A stretch of 64,000 nucleotides of DNA from Brugia malayi (taxonomy: Eukaryota; Nematoda; Chromadorea; Rhabditida; Onchocercidae). The DNA lies in contig NW_025062475.1 of the NCBI RefSeq assembly GCF_000002995.4, positions 10,854,187-10,918,186 of the forward strand, read 5' to 3'. The first letter of the stretch is position 1. The number at the start of each line of letters is the position of its first letter. The notes under the pieces are model-generated. The model worked only from the letters and a program-made list of their open reading frames with translations, did not search any database and was not told where the DNA came from. Positions 26,161 to 40,075 of this stretch are shown piece by piece. Made by a program: the position numbers and the translations under genes.

Positions 26161-29091
26161 AAAGGAGAACTATTATCACTATTGTATCAATGTTCTATTC
26201 TTATCATTTCCAATTGACCAAAGATTATCTCTGATCTCACTTGATTACTTTTTATAAAATTTAAGCAATTGATTATTAGAATAATTGAAGACATTATATT
26301 CGCTGTATTTATGATATAAAACAAAATAGAAAACAATAAATAAACAAATAAGTAATAGTAAACAAACAACTGATAATTACTACCAGATAAATTAAATAAA
26401 TATAGAGAAAAACAACCCCGAGAAATACGAAATATCTCTGAGGAATTGAAAACCACCAGAAAGTTTGAGCTAGGATAAAAACGTTCAACAAAATTCTCTG
26501 TGGAGTTAAAAATCAAATATATGATTGTTAGCTAAAAATTGACAGTAAATCAATTAGCGGCTAAAGCAAAAGAAATCATAACTCTGAATTCGAAGAAGAA
26601 AAAAAAAAGAAAAGATTCTTCTTCTTGAAAATGGAGATTTTTTTAAAGCTTTAGACAAATAATTTCCTTGACAGTCATAGAAATTTCGAATTTCTTTTGA
26701 AAATTTTAATTTAACAATAAATGTCACAGCTTCTGCTAGTAATCTTCAAAGTTGATTTATAATATTGCATATTACCATAAGGATAATAACTGAAAATCAA
26801 ATATAATCCACAGTTATCATTTATTCTACCATTTATCATAAATTCAATTTTAACATTGAAGCATAAACAATACAGCAATTCAATCTAAAAAAATTTATCA
26901 ATGTTATATCGATGAATAAAAAAAGACTTTGAGAATGATCACAATTCATTGGGTGAATTTCTGCATAAATGCATAAATGAAATGAACAATATACTATTAT
27001 TCATCGTGTTATACTAATCAATGAAATACAATTTTCATTGGCAGAATTTTGTTGACCGAAATTATTTAATTATCTTTCACATACCTGACATTAATTATCT
27101 TTCACATGACCAAATGAAAAAGAGAATTCTCGAAATATGGGTTATCATAAAAACGATAAATAATAAACATATAAATATGTATCATGCATAAATGTGAATT
27201 GTTTCAAATTTCTCTCAATATAATCTAAATAAAGAGCCACTGATAATTACAACTGTCAACAATCATCTTTTGATAAATCCAAGTGATAAATTAAGTTTGT
27301 CCTTATAAGTTTATCCTTATATTCTTGAGCATAAAAAAATTTAGATTACTGACAGTATTTAGTGCAAAGCTATAGAAATGATATAAAAATGCTTATATCA
27401 CCAATGAAATTATTTAAAAAAATAAAATAAATGCAAATGTTAATTTAGGATATAAATATTTTTAATCTATCATAAATATCTCTCATCCATTTTATTAAAT
27501 TCAATTCAAATTTACATACACTATGCATCATTTATTCAATCTTTTAACTGAACATCGTATGATAATTGATTATTATACCTAAATCAAATTACCGTATCAT
27601 ATAAGCAAAAAAAAAAAAAAAAGTAAAAAAGAGGAAAATCAGGAATAAGAAATGAAATGGTTGTGGTATAATTTTTGTTACCGCTGTATAATATCTTCTA
27701 CCTACCAACCAAACGGTAGACAAAACATCATCGTAAATTATTGACTAATCAAAAATTTATGAGGCAAACGGGTAGGTATGAATACTGACGGTGTGAAATA
27801 GAAATTTAAGACTTTCATCAAGCAAAAAATCATTAATGACTGACCACAAAAAAAAAAAAGACACTGCACTGTTTCGCATTGAAGGTCAAATTTGTTTTTT
27901 TTTTTAAAAAAAAAATTTTAAGAAAACGATTGCAGCAATCTTTAATGTTCAAATCTATTGCTACAAAAAAAAAAAAAAAATTAAATTAATTTAACATTTA
28001 AGATTAACGATACTAAAGTATCTAAAGCTATTATTATTATTTTTTTTCCTTTTTTTTTTTGTGCAACTGTCAAAAATTCATCAAATAAATGATAAAGGAA
28101 TGATTGAAAGAATTTATGTGTTAAATAGCAGATAACAAATGATAAAAAAAAAAAAAAAATGATGGCATTAGTTTGATTGTATCATAATAATGAGAATTTA
28201 AGCAAGTCAAGTAAATTTAGCCGGGAAAAATATGCACTCCGGTTGACCGGAATATGTATCGAAATCTTTCTGGATCATTATTATTATTATTATTAGGCTA
28301 ACATATTGCATTTGACAATCGAATAATTGAAGTAATCGCTGCTAAAATTGGATAACTTGAAAGATAGCCTTAAGCAACGGAAGAAAGTTAGTGTTGAAGT
28401 AAAAAAAAAAAGAGAAAAAAGTGCAATGACAACGAATAATATTGTGTTACTGAGTGACAGGAGAGACAAGGAAGAATGAAAAGGACAAAGTTTGTTTTAA
28501 AAAAAAAGAAAAGAAAAAAGCTACTTTAAAATTCGAAAATTGAATGTTATAAATTTAACAATTTCATCATCATCTCTCTATAATAATATTCCTAAAAAAA
28601 AAAAAAAATGTTAAAAATTCGAATAAGCAATCAAAAAGCATTCATTCATTTTTAACTTTTTCAAAATCACTGACAAATGGAATGAAAATGCGTCTTACTA
28701 CTACACTTTAATATTATTTATTGCTATACTAACTAAATCATAGAAGCAAAAATATAATTTGATGTTTTCTGTTTTGAAGCCGGTTTATCAAGTAGCAAGT
28801 TTATCAAATTATCTCTTAACATTCATGCAATCATTAATAGCTACTGCTATTAATAATAGTTGACATTACGGTTAATGTCAACTATTAGAAGAAATTGGTA
28901 ATTGGTTAAAAGAAGTGAAATAATAGTGATAAAAAGAAATTTCTGAAATGGATAGATGAGATAAAGGTAGCAAAGCTTGTTTCTAAATCAATCATTATTA
29001 TTTCATGTAAACAATAACTAGTTTATAATAGATCATTCATCACTTTTTCTTCATTTATCTCAATACCTGTTAAAAGTATTATTTTTTAGGG

Positions 29092-29128
<37 letters not shown>

Positions 29129-29406
29129 CAGGAAGAAAGATTGGTTTTCAAACAAACAAATAATACTAATAATAATGTGAATGATAAAATTAAATTTTGA
29201 GCAAATGTTCATTTACAAGTGATTATTACAGTGATCTAAAATAGATATTACTTACAAAATAACTATTTTTTTTTATTTAAAGAATGAAAGAATAATTTAG
29301 AAAAAGTAGCAATAAAATAAGCTTTCATTTTTATCACTAAAATTAAAAAGTTTCAATCAAAGAAATTTTATAAAATTTTAAAAATAAAGAGAAAATTTTT
29401 TTTTAC
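26161..29406. other. Intergenic or intronic AT-rich DNA
   Basis: If the 29.4-kb segment is an exon of lit-1, this is intron; otherwise it is intergenic. The open frames at 26187-26516 (minus) are hydrophobic AT-driven readings without splice support. The notable content is the double hairpin at 28833-28887 and a GA tract near 29095-29123. Confidence 0.5.
28833..28887. repeat. Two back-to-back perfect hairpins
   Basis: ATTAATAGC (28833-28841) pairs with GCTATTAAT (28846-28854) around a 4-base loop. Immediately after, AATAGTTGACATTA (28855-28868) pairs with TAATGTCAACTATT (28873-28886) around CGGT, with one more T-A pair outside. No mismatches occur in either stem. There is no U-run to suggest a terminator, and both stems are shorter than in a typical microRNA precursor. 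The role is unknown. Confidence 0.85.
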
Positions 29407-29649
29407 CTGCTGATAGAATTCTTGCTCGTTGATCGATTATACTAACAAGTTTTGTATTCGAATATTCGTCGTTCCGTAACGGTACGGTTTTATTACGATT
29501 ACGCGGAATTTCCGTTATTTCTGATAATTGCCGTAGCAAATTTTTTTTTTCTTTTACAGTAAATAAAGATGATAAAAGGAAGACCGAATGACCACTGACC
29601 GAAATGAATACCAGAATTGTACCAGAATATATTCTCACCGAGATTAATG
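29407..29649 (-). CDS. Candidate upstream exon, 243 nt, possibly lit-1
   Basis: On the minus strand CATTCAG precedes an 81-codon-length open segment that ends at a GGTAAAA donor. It starts and ends in phase 1, so it can be skipped without shifting the frame, and its end (ILSA plus G) fits the lit-1 exon at 18824. There is no internal ATG, so it would need a further upstream exon. It encodes a hydrophobic stretch (TILVFISVSGHSVFLLSSLF) followed by a basic segment. It is GC-richer than its flanks. I recognise no domain, and chance openness is possible. Confidence 0.3.
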
Positions 29650-30482
29650 CTGAATGGAAAAGAAATCAAACAAATACAAAAAAATTAAAAAATATTACCA
29701 ATGAATAGAAATTATATATGTACATACGTTAAGAAATATAAATATATGCGTTAATTAAATTTTAATTGTTGACAAAATTAGAATAATTTTACAATTATAA
29801 GAAGCAAAATAATCCAAAAAAAAAAAAAATTTTTTTTTTTAAATACAGCAATAAGTGATTAAAATAGAGAACTGATTGGATTATTAATTGGTTTATCTTC
29901 TCCAATCGGATGAAAATTCTTTATTTTTAGCAAGGCAAAAACGTATCATCAAAAAATTGAAGGTTAATGAACAAGAAGAAAGTATAGTAGAAACTTTCAA
30001 TTTATTCTCTTTTGTTTATTGGATGGAAAAAGCAGTCAAAATTAAATAAAATAAAATTAATTTTTTTCAAGTCCTTTTTTATTGTTCTTTTTTTCAAACA
30101 ATATTATTATAATGTGTACAAGTAAAGATTTGAATTATTTATAAGAATATTTTCATATCACTGATTTGAATAACTCATTATCCAGGAATGAATGCAAATA
30201 GAGCGCAAATTGTAAGACTAATATCTGAGAGTTCCCCTCATTCGCATGAGTAAACATAATTTTTACGCAAATGAATCAATTACAGGAAGAAGAAAAGAAA
30301 AAGTTGGATTACTTCCCAATTTATTTCATTCAAAAAATTGTGGAAATTTTCCAAGTAATCATTTGTAAAAGAAAAAAAAAAAAAAAGAAAAGAAACGAGG
30401 AATTAACTTTTCTTACTCAAAGTACATTTTATCCTAGAAGAAAAAAGAACTGCTAAAAGGGTAAAGCTGGGCGGACTAAATT

Positions 30483-30854
30483 ATTCTGGAATAGATTTAA
30501 AGGAACTAAATATTCTGGAATAGAGTTAAAGGAACTGGATATCCTGGAATAGAGTTAAAGGAACTGGATATCCTGGAATAGAGTTAAAGGAACTGGATAT
30601 CCTGGAATAGAGTTAAAGGAACTGGATATCCTGGAATAGGGTTAAAGAAACTGGATATTCTAGAACAGAGTTAAAGGAACTGGATATCCTGGAACAGAGT
30701 TAAAGGAACTGGATATCCTGGAACAGAGTTAAAGGAACTGGATATTCTAGAACAGAGTTAAAGGAACTGGATATCCTGGAACAGAGTTAAAGGAACTGGA
30801 TATCCTGGAACAGAGTTAAAGGAACTGGATATTCTAGAACAGAGTTAAAGGAAT
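30483..30854. repeat. 29-bp tandem repeat with 87-bp higher-order units
   Basis: Thirteen units of 29 bp start at 30483 and then every 29 bases. Units 2-6 carry the GGAATAG form. From unit 7 (30657) the array cycles through one ATTCTAGAACAG unit and two ATCCTGGAACAG units. Full triplets start at 30657 and 30744, and a third begins at 30831. This shows that 87-bp blocks were duplicated after the 29-bp units diverged. Confidence 0.93.
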
Positions 30855-31455
30855 CCTGATAAAAAAGGCTAGGAAGGCTACTGATGTGAAAAATGTTCAG
30901 AATTATTTATTTCATCAATCACAAAATCAATAAATGATATGATAAAGATGTATGTATGTATGTGTATGTGTATGTCTATCATCAAGAATAACATACGACA
31001 GGTATATTTTGAAATTATTGTAAGAAAAATAAATTTTGAACCAAAAAAATGTGAAGAAAAATGAATGAGAATAGAAGAAATGAAAAATATGGTTAAAATA
31101 AAAGATAAAATGGCAGAATATAGGAAAAAAAAAGAATAAAAAATAAAGAAAGGAAACATTATGGTATGGTAAATTTTTTAATGAAAAAAAAAAAAAAAAG
31201 AAAGAAAGAAAAGTAAGAAAACCTAAATTAACTCTTAGAGAAAAGATAAGAAAAAAGAATGAACGATGCAAAATTAGAAAAAAAGAATGAAAAATGAAAA
31301 AAGAGGTCATATTGTCACCAATATCGTCGTCGTATCTATGAAACAGTTTTTTTCTTTTTTTGGTATAAATTTAGAGATTCTTTTTTTTTAAGAAAAAAGA
31401 ATAAAAAACAAATGAGTTAAAAAGTAAAAAAAGAGGTGAAAAAAAGACAGGGGGA

Positions 31456-31457
<2 letters not shown>

Positions 31458-31505
<48 letters not shown>
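31458..31505. repeat. (GA)n tract
   Basis: An almost pure AG dinucleotide run of roughly 45 bases. Similar shorter tracts lie at about 18510-18540, 18906-18940, 24960-24985 and 29098-29123. Confidence 0.9.
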
Positions 31506-32245
31506 AAAATTGTGCCATCTAAAACTGATGCTATTTGCAAAAAAAAGAAAAACTTTTCTCTTCTTTTCCTTCTTTTTCCTTATTCAATTCTTCTGATTGA
31601 TTGCAAAAAAGAAAAAGAAAAAGAAAAAATGTCTCATTTAAAAAAAAAAAAAAAAAAAAAACGAAAATTTTATTGGTTCATTGTTGTCTCGTACAAAAAA
31701 GATGGAAAAAAGAATGTACCACCGCGGTAATCGGGGAATGCTGAATTTTTCTTCCATAATTCCCTTTTCTCTTCTTCTTCTATTCATTAATTTCATTTTA
31801 TTTATTATAAAAAAATAATTTTGAAAAAAAAAGTTTAAATTTTTTAAACACTAGAGATACTTTTCTCTCTATTTCGCTTTCATTTTTTTTTCCTCATGCA
31901 TTTTAAATATTATATTTAATTTAGTTTTTATTCATAACATGTTATAAAGGTTAAAGTTCAAATATTTATTACAAAATATTACAGTTTAAGCTGTGCTGAT
32001 AGTTTGTCATTAAGATATTGTGATATTGAGAAATAAAATACAATACATTTTTTTATTATAATTCGCATTATATTTAATCTAAGAATTTGATTATAACTTA
32101 TTAGAGAGAAAAAGTAAAAAAAAAAAGTTAAATCAATGTAATAACATTTTACTTATTATGCTTATTACATTTATATCACAAACATTGCAGTTATTCTCTC
32201 TAATCTTTTGAATTTTTTATTTTTTTTATAAAGGAATGAAAAAAT

Positions 32246-32330
32246 TGCAAGAAAAAAAGTAATACTAGTAATGCTTGCTATTCTGCAAGAAAAAAAGTAA
32301 TACTAGTAATGCTTGCTATTCTGCAAGAAA
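32246..32330. repeat. 38-bp tandem duplication
   Basis: A unit starting TGCAAGAAAAAAAGTAATAC begins at 32246 and 32284, and a third copy starts at 32322 before running into poly(A). The two full copies are identical, so the duplication is recent or homogenised. Confidence 0.9.
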
Positions 32331-32550
32331 AAAAAAAGAAAGAAGTGCAAAGTGAACATTGCATTAGAAGAATATAGCAATGGTATGCTTGGGCGAAGAC
32401 AATTAGAAGCGCAATTAGTTAATTCATTGAATTGTAATTAAGTGAAATGGACGAGAATGATGACAGAAGGAACAGTTTTCAATACTTTTTTTTGTTGTTG
32501 TTGCTAATTTCACCGATATTATTATTTTTACTAATGCTAATGCTAATTAT

Positions 32551-33040
32551 TACTTAATACTAATACTTAATATATTACTGAATACTTATACTACCATTTA
32601 TTTATCATAATTACTACTATTATTACTTAATACTAATACTTAATATATTACTGAATACTTATACTACCATTTATTTATCATAATTACTACTATTATTAAT
32701 ATACTTATATATTACTGAATACTTATACTACCATTTATTTATCATAATTACTACTATTATTACTTAATACTAATACTTAATATATTACTGAATACTTATA
32801 CTACCATTTATTTATCGTAATTACTACTATTATTACTTAATACTAATACTTAATATATTACTGAATACTTATACTATTTATTTATTTTATATTATTACTT
32901 ATTATTATTACTTAATACTTATATACTTACTATTATACTAATTACTTTATATTATCTATTATATTTATCATAATTACTACTATTATTACTTAATACTAAT
33001 ACTTAATATATTACTGAATACTTATACTACCACTTTTTAT
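32551..33040. repeat. 73-bp AT-rich tandem array, partly rearranged
   Basis: Units beginning TACTTAATACTAATACTTAA start at 32551, 32624, 32761 and 32834, with a 73-bp period where intact. A truncated unit lies between the second and third, and decayed or rearranged copies continue to about 33040. The unit itself is built from shorter TACTTA/TATTAC words. Confidence 0.88.
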
Positions 33041-34563
33041 CATAATTACTATTACCATTACTCTACTATTACTTCTAATAATACTATTACTATTGCAAAA
33101 AGCTAAATTTCATACATACAGACAAACACACACACATACACACAGTTACTGTAAAAAGTGAGATGGAAAAAAAAATTATTAATGAATTTATAATAGCACA
33201 TCTTTTACAGTTTCCTTCCGAATTTTAAAACTTTCCTCTGAAAAAAAAAAAAAAAAAAAAGAAAGAAAGCATTAGTTAAAGATTTCATAGGAAAGAAATG
33301 AATGAATGAATTATGAAATGAAAAAAAAAGAAAAATAAAGAAATACAAATAGATGGATGGATGAATAGTACAAAGAAACCTGTAATTCATACTCTCTTTT
33401 CATAGTAACAAAACTTTGTCACAAGAAAAAAACTAAAAAAGTATTTGTAGGCTTAAAATGTTTAATGTCCTTTTTGGTCACCAAAAAGACATTTCAGCGT
33501 AAGTATCATTCATTTTACGCCATTTGTTATTATTCTTCGTTTATGATTTCAAACATAGAAATTTAATACTCAATCAGTAAACGTATTTTTTGAACATAAA
33601 TTTTAATTAGTTCACAAAAAAAAAAAAAAAACTAACTTTATAACTTCATTTAGAAAATAGTAGAAAAAAAGAAAAGAAATGAGAAATTTCGATAGAAATA
33701 AGAATGAATTGAAGGATGAGATAGAAGAGATAATAGGAAGTTTACTCTAAATATTATGCATTTTTAGTGAATTAAAAAAAAATCGATCAAAAAAAAAAAA
33801 TTTTTTTTTTTAACGGAAGCTTTAAGACAAGAATGTATTCTTAGAAAATATGTAAATAGCTTTACTCGTTCGTATACCAATAGCAGATTATTTATCTATT
33901 TTTAAACAAAATTTTTATATTTTCTTTTTTTATTTAGAAAACATTTCATAATTCTTTTTTAAAAAAAAAAAAAAAAATGAAAAATTTAAAATGCGATTTG
34001 GTTGAAAGCAAAAACGAAAGTTTTGGTAAAGGAAAGAGAAAAAAGAGACATACTTTTTTAAATAAATTCCTTCATATATTCTTTTTTTTTCTTCAAATAA
34101 ATTTTAAACTTAGCAAAAAATATTATTGTGAACAATCATTGATTGATATGTGATAATGATAATGATAACAATTATTTATGTATAGATGAATAAAATAAGA
34201 AATTTTTGAGTTGTATGCATTTAAAATGATCTTTTTTTTTTTTTTTTTTTCAAAATGATAATCGAATGTTTGTCAAAAATTCCATCTAAAAGTGGAAGAG
34301 AAGAAGAAATCAAAAAAAGAAAAAAAAAACAACAACATATTACGATACTGCAACGTGTCACTTTGCGTAAAAGCTTTAAATTTTGTGCATTTTTACAGTT
34401 TTTTTTTTCTCTTTTTTCTTTCTTCAAAATATTTTTATTTTTTTTTGTTATTTTTTTTTTTTTTTTTTTTGGGAAAAAACAAGAAAACTGATAGTACATT
34501 CTATGAATACATTTTGTGATATATGCATAATAAAATGATAATATTATTTAAATTATAATAATG

Positions 34564-34594
34564 AAATGATACCAAATTATTTAGTATCATTTTA
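34564..34594. repeat. Short hairpin, AATGATAC stem
   Basis: AATGATAC and GTATCATT pair around an 11-base AT-rich loop. It may be an intrinsic feature of low-complexity DNA. No gene is adjacent. Confidence 0.6.
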
Positions 34595-37500
34595 TTTTTC
34601 AAAATCTAACATAATATTATGACAGATTAAACATAATCATAAATAGTCATTTTAAAAAAAAAAGAAAAAAATTTAATTGATTTCTAAAGTAATAAAACGT
34701 TGATGAACACAATATGAGTGACCAATTCCTACTCTACCATATTTAATCTAATATGATATATATATAATGATGAGACAAAAGCGCCTGCTAAAATCGACTT
34801 TACATCAAAGGAATAATTTAGAATTGTTAAAGAACAATAAAATGAAATATGGAAGAGAGAAAAAAGATTCAAATAAAATAAAATGAAAGAGAATAAAATA
34901 AAAGGATGGAATAAAATAAGAAGAAATAATGAAAAAATGAAGAAAAAAAAGGAAAAAAACGGAAAATATTACGATTTTTTCTTTTTTTTTTTGAATAAAT
35001 GAAATGAATGGAACTAAGAAAAGATTTATGAAATTATAAGAATGAGATATATCAATTGAAAATGAAAAAAAAATTTAAAAAAAAAAAAATTTTATGATAA
35101 TTGAATAGAGAGAAATAGAAAGGCGAATGATAATGATTAATAGGATAGGATGGGTAGAATATTTTTGATAAAATAACCTGAAAAAAAAAAAAAAAATGAG
35201 AAAGAAATTTAAATAAAACTCGTTTATATGTGCATAAAATACATTCACTAATCAGTGGGATGACAAAATCTTATCATGATAAACGATTTCAAATCAGTTA
35301 TCATAAAATAGGATAATACATATTTATGAAATCATCCTAAATTGATAATATAAATTTATCAATACATTAAAATATTTCCATTCATCTATTTTACAATTTC
35401 AATTCTTATTATTATTATTGTAAGAAATTTTATAGAAAAAAAAAAAAAAAAACCAAATAGATAAAATTTTAATAACTAATTTAACTAACCAAAAAAAAAA
35501 AAAAAAAAGATTGATAGATTTATTGACAGGAAAAGATAGATCAATAGAAAAAGTAATTAACTGATTTGTTAGTGAAAGAAGTGTAATAATTAATGATAAC
35601 AGTAATTATAGATTTGTTTTAGTTTATTTAAAAAAAAAAATTTAAATTGGAAACTAACATTATCAATGTTCGCGTTTTTTCTAAGAAAATTAATTAATAA
35701 AATTTGAAAAAAAAAAAAAAATATCATTAAGCAAGTACTTTTCTTTTCTTTTTTTCTTTTGAAATTTCACAGTAATTTAACATTTTCATAACGGTTAAGC
35801 ATTTAAGTTTTCGTAGTTAAAATTTGCAAAATTTTTGTTCAAATCAGTGATATTTTCTTTTTTACAATGAGTGAGTGATTGACGTTAAGAAAAATTGGTT
35901 GTAATAGCAGCTGTAATGGTATCAAACTGCCATTTATTTCGGGTATTGATGGCTAAAAATTGAAATGTTCGGGTAAGAAACAGATTGAAATTTATTTATC
36001 AAATAACTACTGAAAAAAAATTTTTTTTTTTTGCTTTTTTTTTATGGAAATAAAAAAATTGTTCATTATTTTATAAATGTAACATTTTTTTTTCTTTTTA
36101 ATAATAGCAAATATCACTTTGTAATTATTTCATCATTCAATTTTATGTACTTTTATGTATATTCAAATTTCAACATTGAAATTATTGATTTTCTTTTTTT
36201 AAATTTTGAAATAATTCATGTAGGATAGTAGGAAATTTGATCATTTTAAAAGTGTAAAAAGTTTTTGTTTTAAATAAAATTTAACATTATAAAGTGACTA
36301 TTACAGTAATTGTTTACTTTATTTTAGAAACTAATCTAACAGAATACTATTAGATATATTTATTAATGTAAAAAAAAAAAAAACTAAACTAATTTAAACT
36401 AGCTATAATTATTTTTTTTTTATTGAATCAATAATTCAAGAGTAAGACTTATTTTACCATACTAAAAATGAGATGCATATAGACTAGTTCAACTGTCATC
36501 AATCATCTTAAGCGCAAATTGACATGGTTGATTGTCTAATTTGACCTATATTTGCATGATTGCCATTAATCATTGCTCTATTAATTATTCTAGATGTGAA
36601 CTTGAATAAATTTAATTTTGAAAAAAAAAAAGAAAAAAAATTGATCATCGAATAGAAAATATAATTAAATTATAGGGACAATATTTTCAAATAAATTAGA
36701 AATCATAGAAAAATCATATTATTAAATGGCTAGCAAAAGGAGTGAAATTTTCAATTCATTCATCAAACATTAAAAAGTAAAAGAATCAAATATACAAAGT
36801 GCTGAAATGGAAAAGTAAGAAAATATTTGTGGTTCATCTTAAGTAACGATCACTTCACTATTTGAGATAAGCTTAGACGATAAGTCATATTTCTTATCTG
36901 TTAGCTAATAGGTAAAAATTAATAAAATTATGTTAATGAGTAGAACAAGAAGAATTCTTCCTAATAACTATTCATTCATTCATTAAAATATAATTAAACT
37001 AATAGAATAATAGACGGCTAAAAAATTAATTTTAATTCAATTCGATAACAAAACTTGTCAATTGATGATATGGATATCGTACAATAGTGATAAGCAGTGA
37101 AATATGATAACAAAAGCAGTAAACTTTTAAAAGTAATTAATTAAAAAGCTTACAAACAAGTCAAATTCTGGACTATGAAAATTTCTCGAAATTAAAATGA
37201 AAAATGAAGTTAAATTTAATTAGCAGCAGATTACATTAATGTTATCAGTCGAAAAAATCAGCGAAAGAAAAAAAAGTAACTCAAAATTAATTTGCTAGAG
37301 AAAATCAATAATTTCGTCAATTCATTTCTTTGAATTAATGATTGAATTGGTGAATGTGAAAAAATAAACTTTAAATCTTTCTAAAGTAATATAATAAATC
37401 TTTCATAAAGAAGCCGATCAAATGATCCGCCCTTCATTATTACATTTTGTGAAAAGTTAAAAAGTGAGATAAAAAGATGCGCACATGTACAATAGCAATA

Positions 37501-39850
37501 AAATGAAATATTTAGACTGATTGAATAATAGCCATATATTCTTATCAGTTATAGAGTAAATTAAATTTTTGGTTATGAAATTTTTAAAAATTTAGAATGA
37601 AAAAGAAAGTTGAATTTTATTATGAAATACAATTTGAATTTGAAATTAACCAATTTAAAATATTATTGTCAATCCTTGGAGAAATTCATTCATTTTTTAC
37701 AAATTCTATATCTAATGACAAATATCAGGAATGATAAGGAAGTGATAAGGTTCAAGTTTTTCATTATGATAAGATCAGTAATCAATCACATCATTATTAA
37801 TTCATTAATATATGCATCATTCTTTAGTCAGTTATTGCTTATTAGTCATGATAATCCTGATAACGAGCTGATTAAAACTTTGAAAGTGTCAAAATATCAA
37901 TGGATCAATTATTGAAATGATAAAAATGATAAGCATAAAACATTTTTGAAAATCAAATCCTTCAATCTAATAATTACGAAAATTTCTTTAAAAGATTAAA
38001 AATAACTAATATGTTTTGAAAATTTGAACACAAAAATAAAATTTTTCGAATTTCAAAATTACTGATAATGTGAAAGCAATTATAAAAGAAATGTAACAAA
38101 GTAATTGTCAGACATAAAAATCCTTGAATTTCAACATACTTTGATGTAAAAGTAGAAATTGAAACTGAAAATTAATGATCTTTTAATAAAAAAAAAGACT
38201 CATTTCAAAAAGCGATCTTTTGTTTTTTTTAAATACAAGCAGAAAGTTTCATTTTAAAAATTTGCTCTTTTTAATGTTAAATAATTTATAATAGCAATCA
38301 ACATTGTTTAACAAATATTTAAAAAAAAAAAATAGCTAGCAAAAGAGGATTGATGGAATTGCTGGAAACAACTGCTATAGAATGAAAATAGAAAGGAAAT
38401 TTTTTAAGGAAGAAATTAAAGTAAGGATTTTTTTAAAAAAAAAAAACAAAAACAAAAATGAAAGAAAGAATCATTTAAACATAAAATAAATTAGTACAAA
38501 AGAAATATCATAAAGTCATTCTTTAATTATTCTTTTTTTCTTTTTTTGTTTGTGTTTATTAATTAAACACTAGCTGTAAGTTAAATTTTAATTAATGATT
38601 ATTTTTCACACAAATATTTGTTACGCTTTATAATTCATAAGAGAAGAATTTCGAAATGTTAAATTTTTATGCTAATAAGCCATTTAAATTTTACTTCACA
38701 ATGGGAAGAAACCTATTTAAAAAGACATTTATGATATCGAAAATTTTTTGAGCTAAAAAATTTTTAACTTAATATAATTTCTGAAAAAAAAAAAGCAAAA
38801 ATTTAAACAAAAAGATTGGAAAATTGTGGAAGCGGAAAGAATTTATCTAAAATATAATAATTGCTTCAAGTAAACTTTATAATATTACTTACTATTGTTT
38901 ATCAGTTTTAACACTGATAAAGTAACTGAATTTACTTACTTATATAGAATGAGCATTTTATTTTGCATTATAGAAAAATACAACTTTTCTTATAACTGCG
39001 ATAGAATAGATTGGAAGAGGCATATTTTTATAAATAAATTTTTAGTTCGTTTTGTAAACATACGGCTTAAAAAGGAAATGAATGATAACATACAAACAAA
39101 CACATATACTTATCATATATGTTACATACACATGCATACCAACTATATATATATATATACATACACACATACATACATGCATACACATACACACATATAT
39201 AAACTAAGTAATAAAATTAAAACTAATCACATTTTGTGATAAAAAAAAGAAGACAAAATAGAGGAATTCAGAGGAAATCCAGCAATTTTTAAATTTCTAA
39301 ACATATGGCTAATATTAGATGGAAATGTATTTTACAAAAATATAATATTATAAGTGATAATTAATGATAAAGTGAGAACACTCGGTATTATTATGATAAT
39401 AATTGAAATAATCACAAATACAATAAACTTATCTTTCAATAATCGCCAAAAAATTTGTAAGATTTTTATTTTTTTAATTTATAATGCTTACATTCTTTTA
39501 TTATATAATGCAATACTATTCAACCATCGTTTTTAGGATCTTTATTTCTTTTTTTTTGACTTTTTTCTCTCTCTCTCTGCCTCTCCCTCTCTCTCTTTCT
39601 TTCCCTTTTGAGTCTTTAAAAATATAATATATATTCCCGAGAGTTGTATAACAGCTTTAGTATAAATAAGCATTATTAAAGAATGAATGATAAATGCTAT
39701 CAATTTCCTAAACATCTGCAAGTGCAATGTCACTTTAACTTTGCTATAGTCAATTTTAATGCAATGTGACAACAAGTGACAATGATGACATTTTTCCTCT
39801 TTCTAATACTTATTATACATAATAAACTGTAAACATTTAATAGTTATATT

Positions 39851-40075
39851 ATATGATAAGCATTTTATCAGCTTATCATAAGAATGACTCTATAAAAAGT
39901 TGAATAGAAAATAATATTTGTCCGTAAAAGTTTTCTGGAAAAAAGATATCAGTTAGCATTGCTAGCATGAACTGATAAGCGTAAATGGTAGTACGCCTAA
40001 GATGCGCATGCATAATCAGTGATATCAGTTAGCACTGCTAGCATAAACTGATAAACTTCACTGATATCAGTCACA
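39851..40075. promoter_or_regulatory. GATA-site cluster with hairpin and 36-bp direct repeat
   Basis: TATGATAAGC (39852-39861) and GCTTATCATA (39871-39880) form a perfect 10-bp hairpin whose arms are GATA sites. A segment starting GATATCAGTTAGCA occurs at 39945 and again at 40021 with two or three mismatches over 36 bp, each copy ending in AACTGATAA. ACTGATATCAGT at 40060-40071 is a perfect palindrome. ACTGATAA is the preferred site of worm endodermal GATA factors, so this could be an intestinal enhancer, or the remains of a small mobile element. Neither is proven. Confidence 0.4.

Noticed and set aside
30878..31310. Phe-rich minus-strand open frames (93 and 127 codons)
   Set aside because: Driven by poly(A)-rich DNA read in reverse; composition is non-protein-like and no splice or motif support exists.
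37610..37915. 101-codon plus-strand open frame
   Set aside because: Ile/Asn/Leu-rich as expected by chance from AT-rich DNA; no family resemblance and no codon signature like the three real genes.
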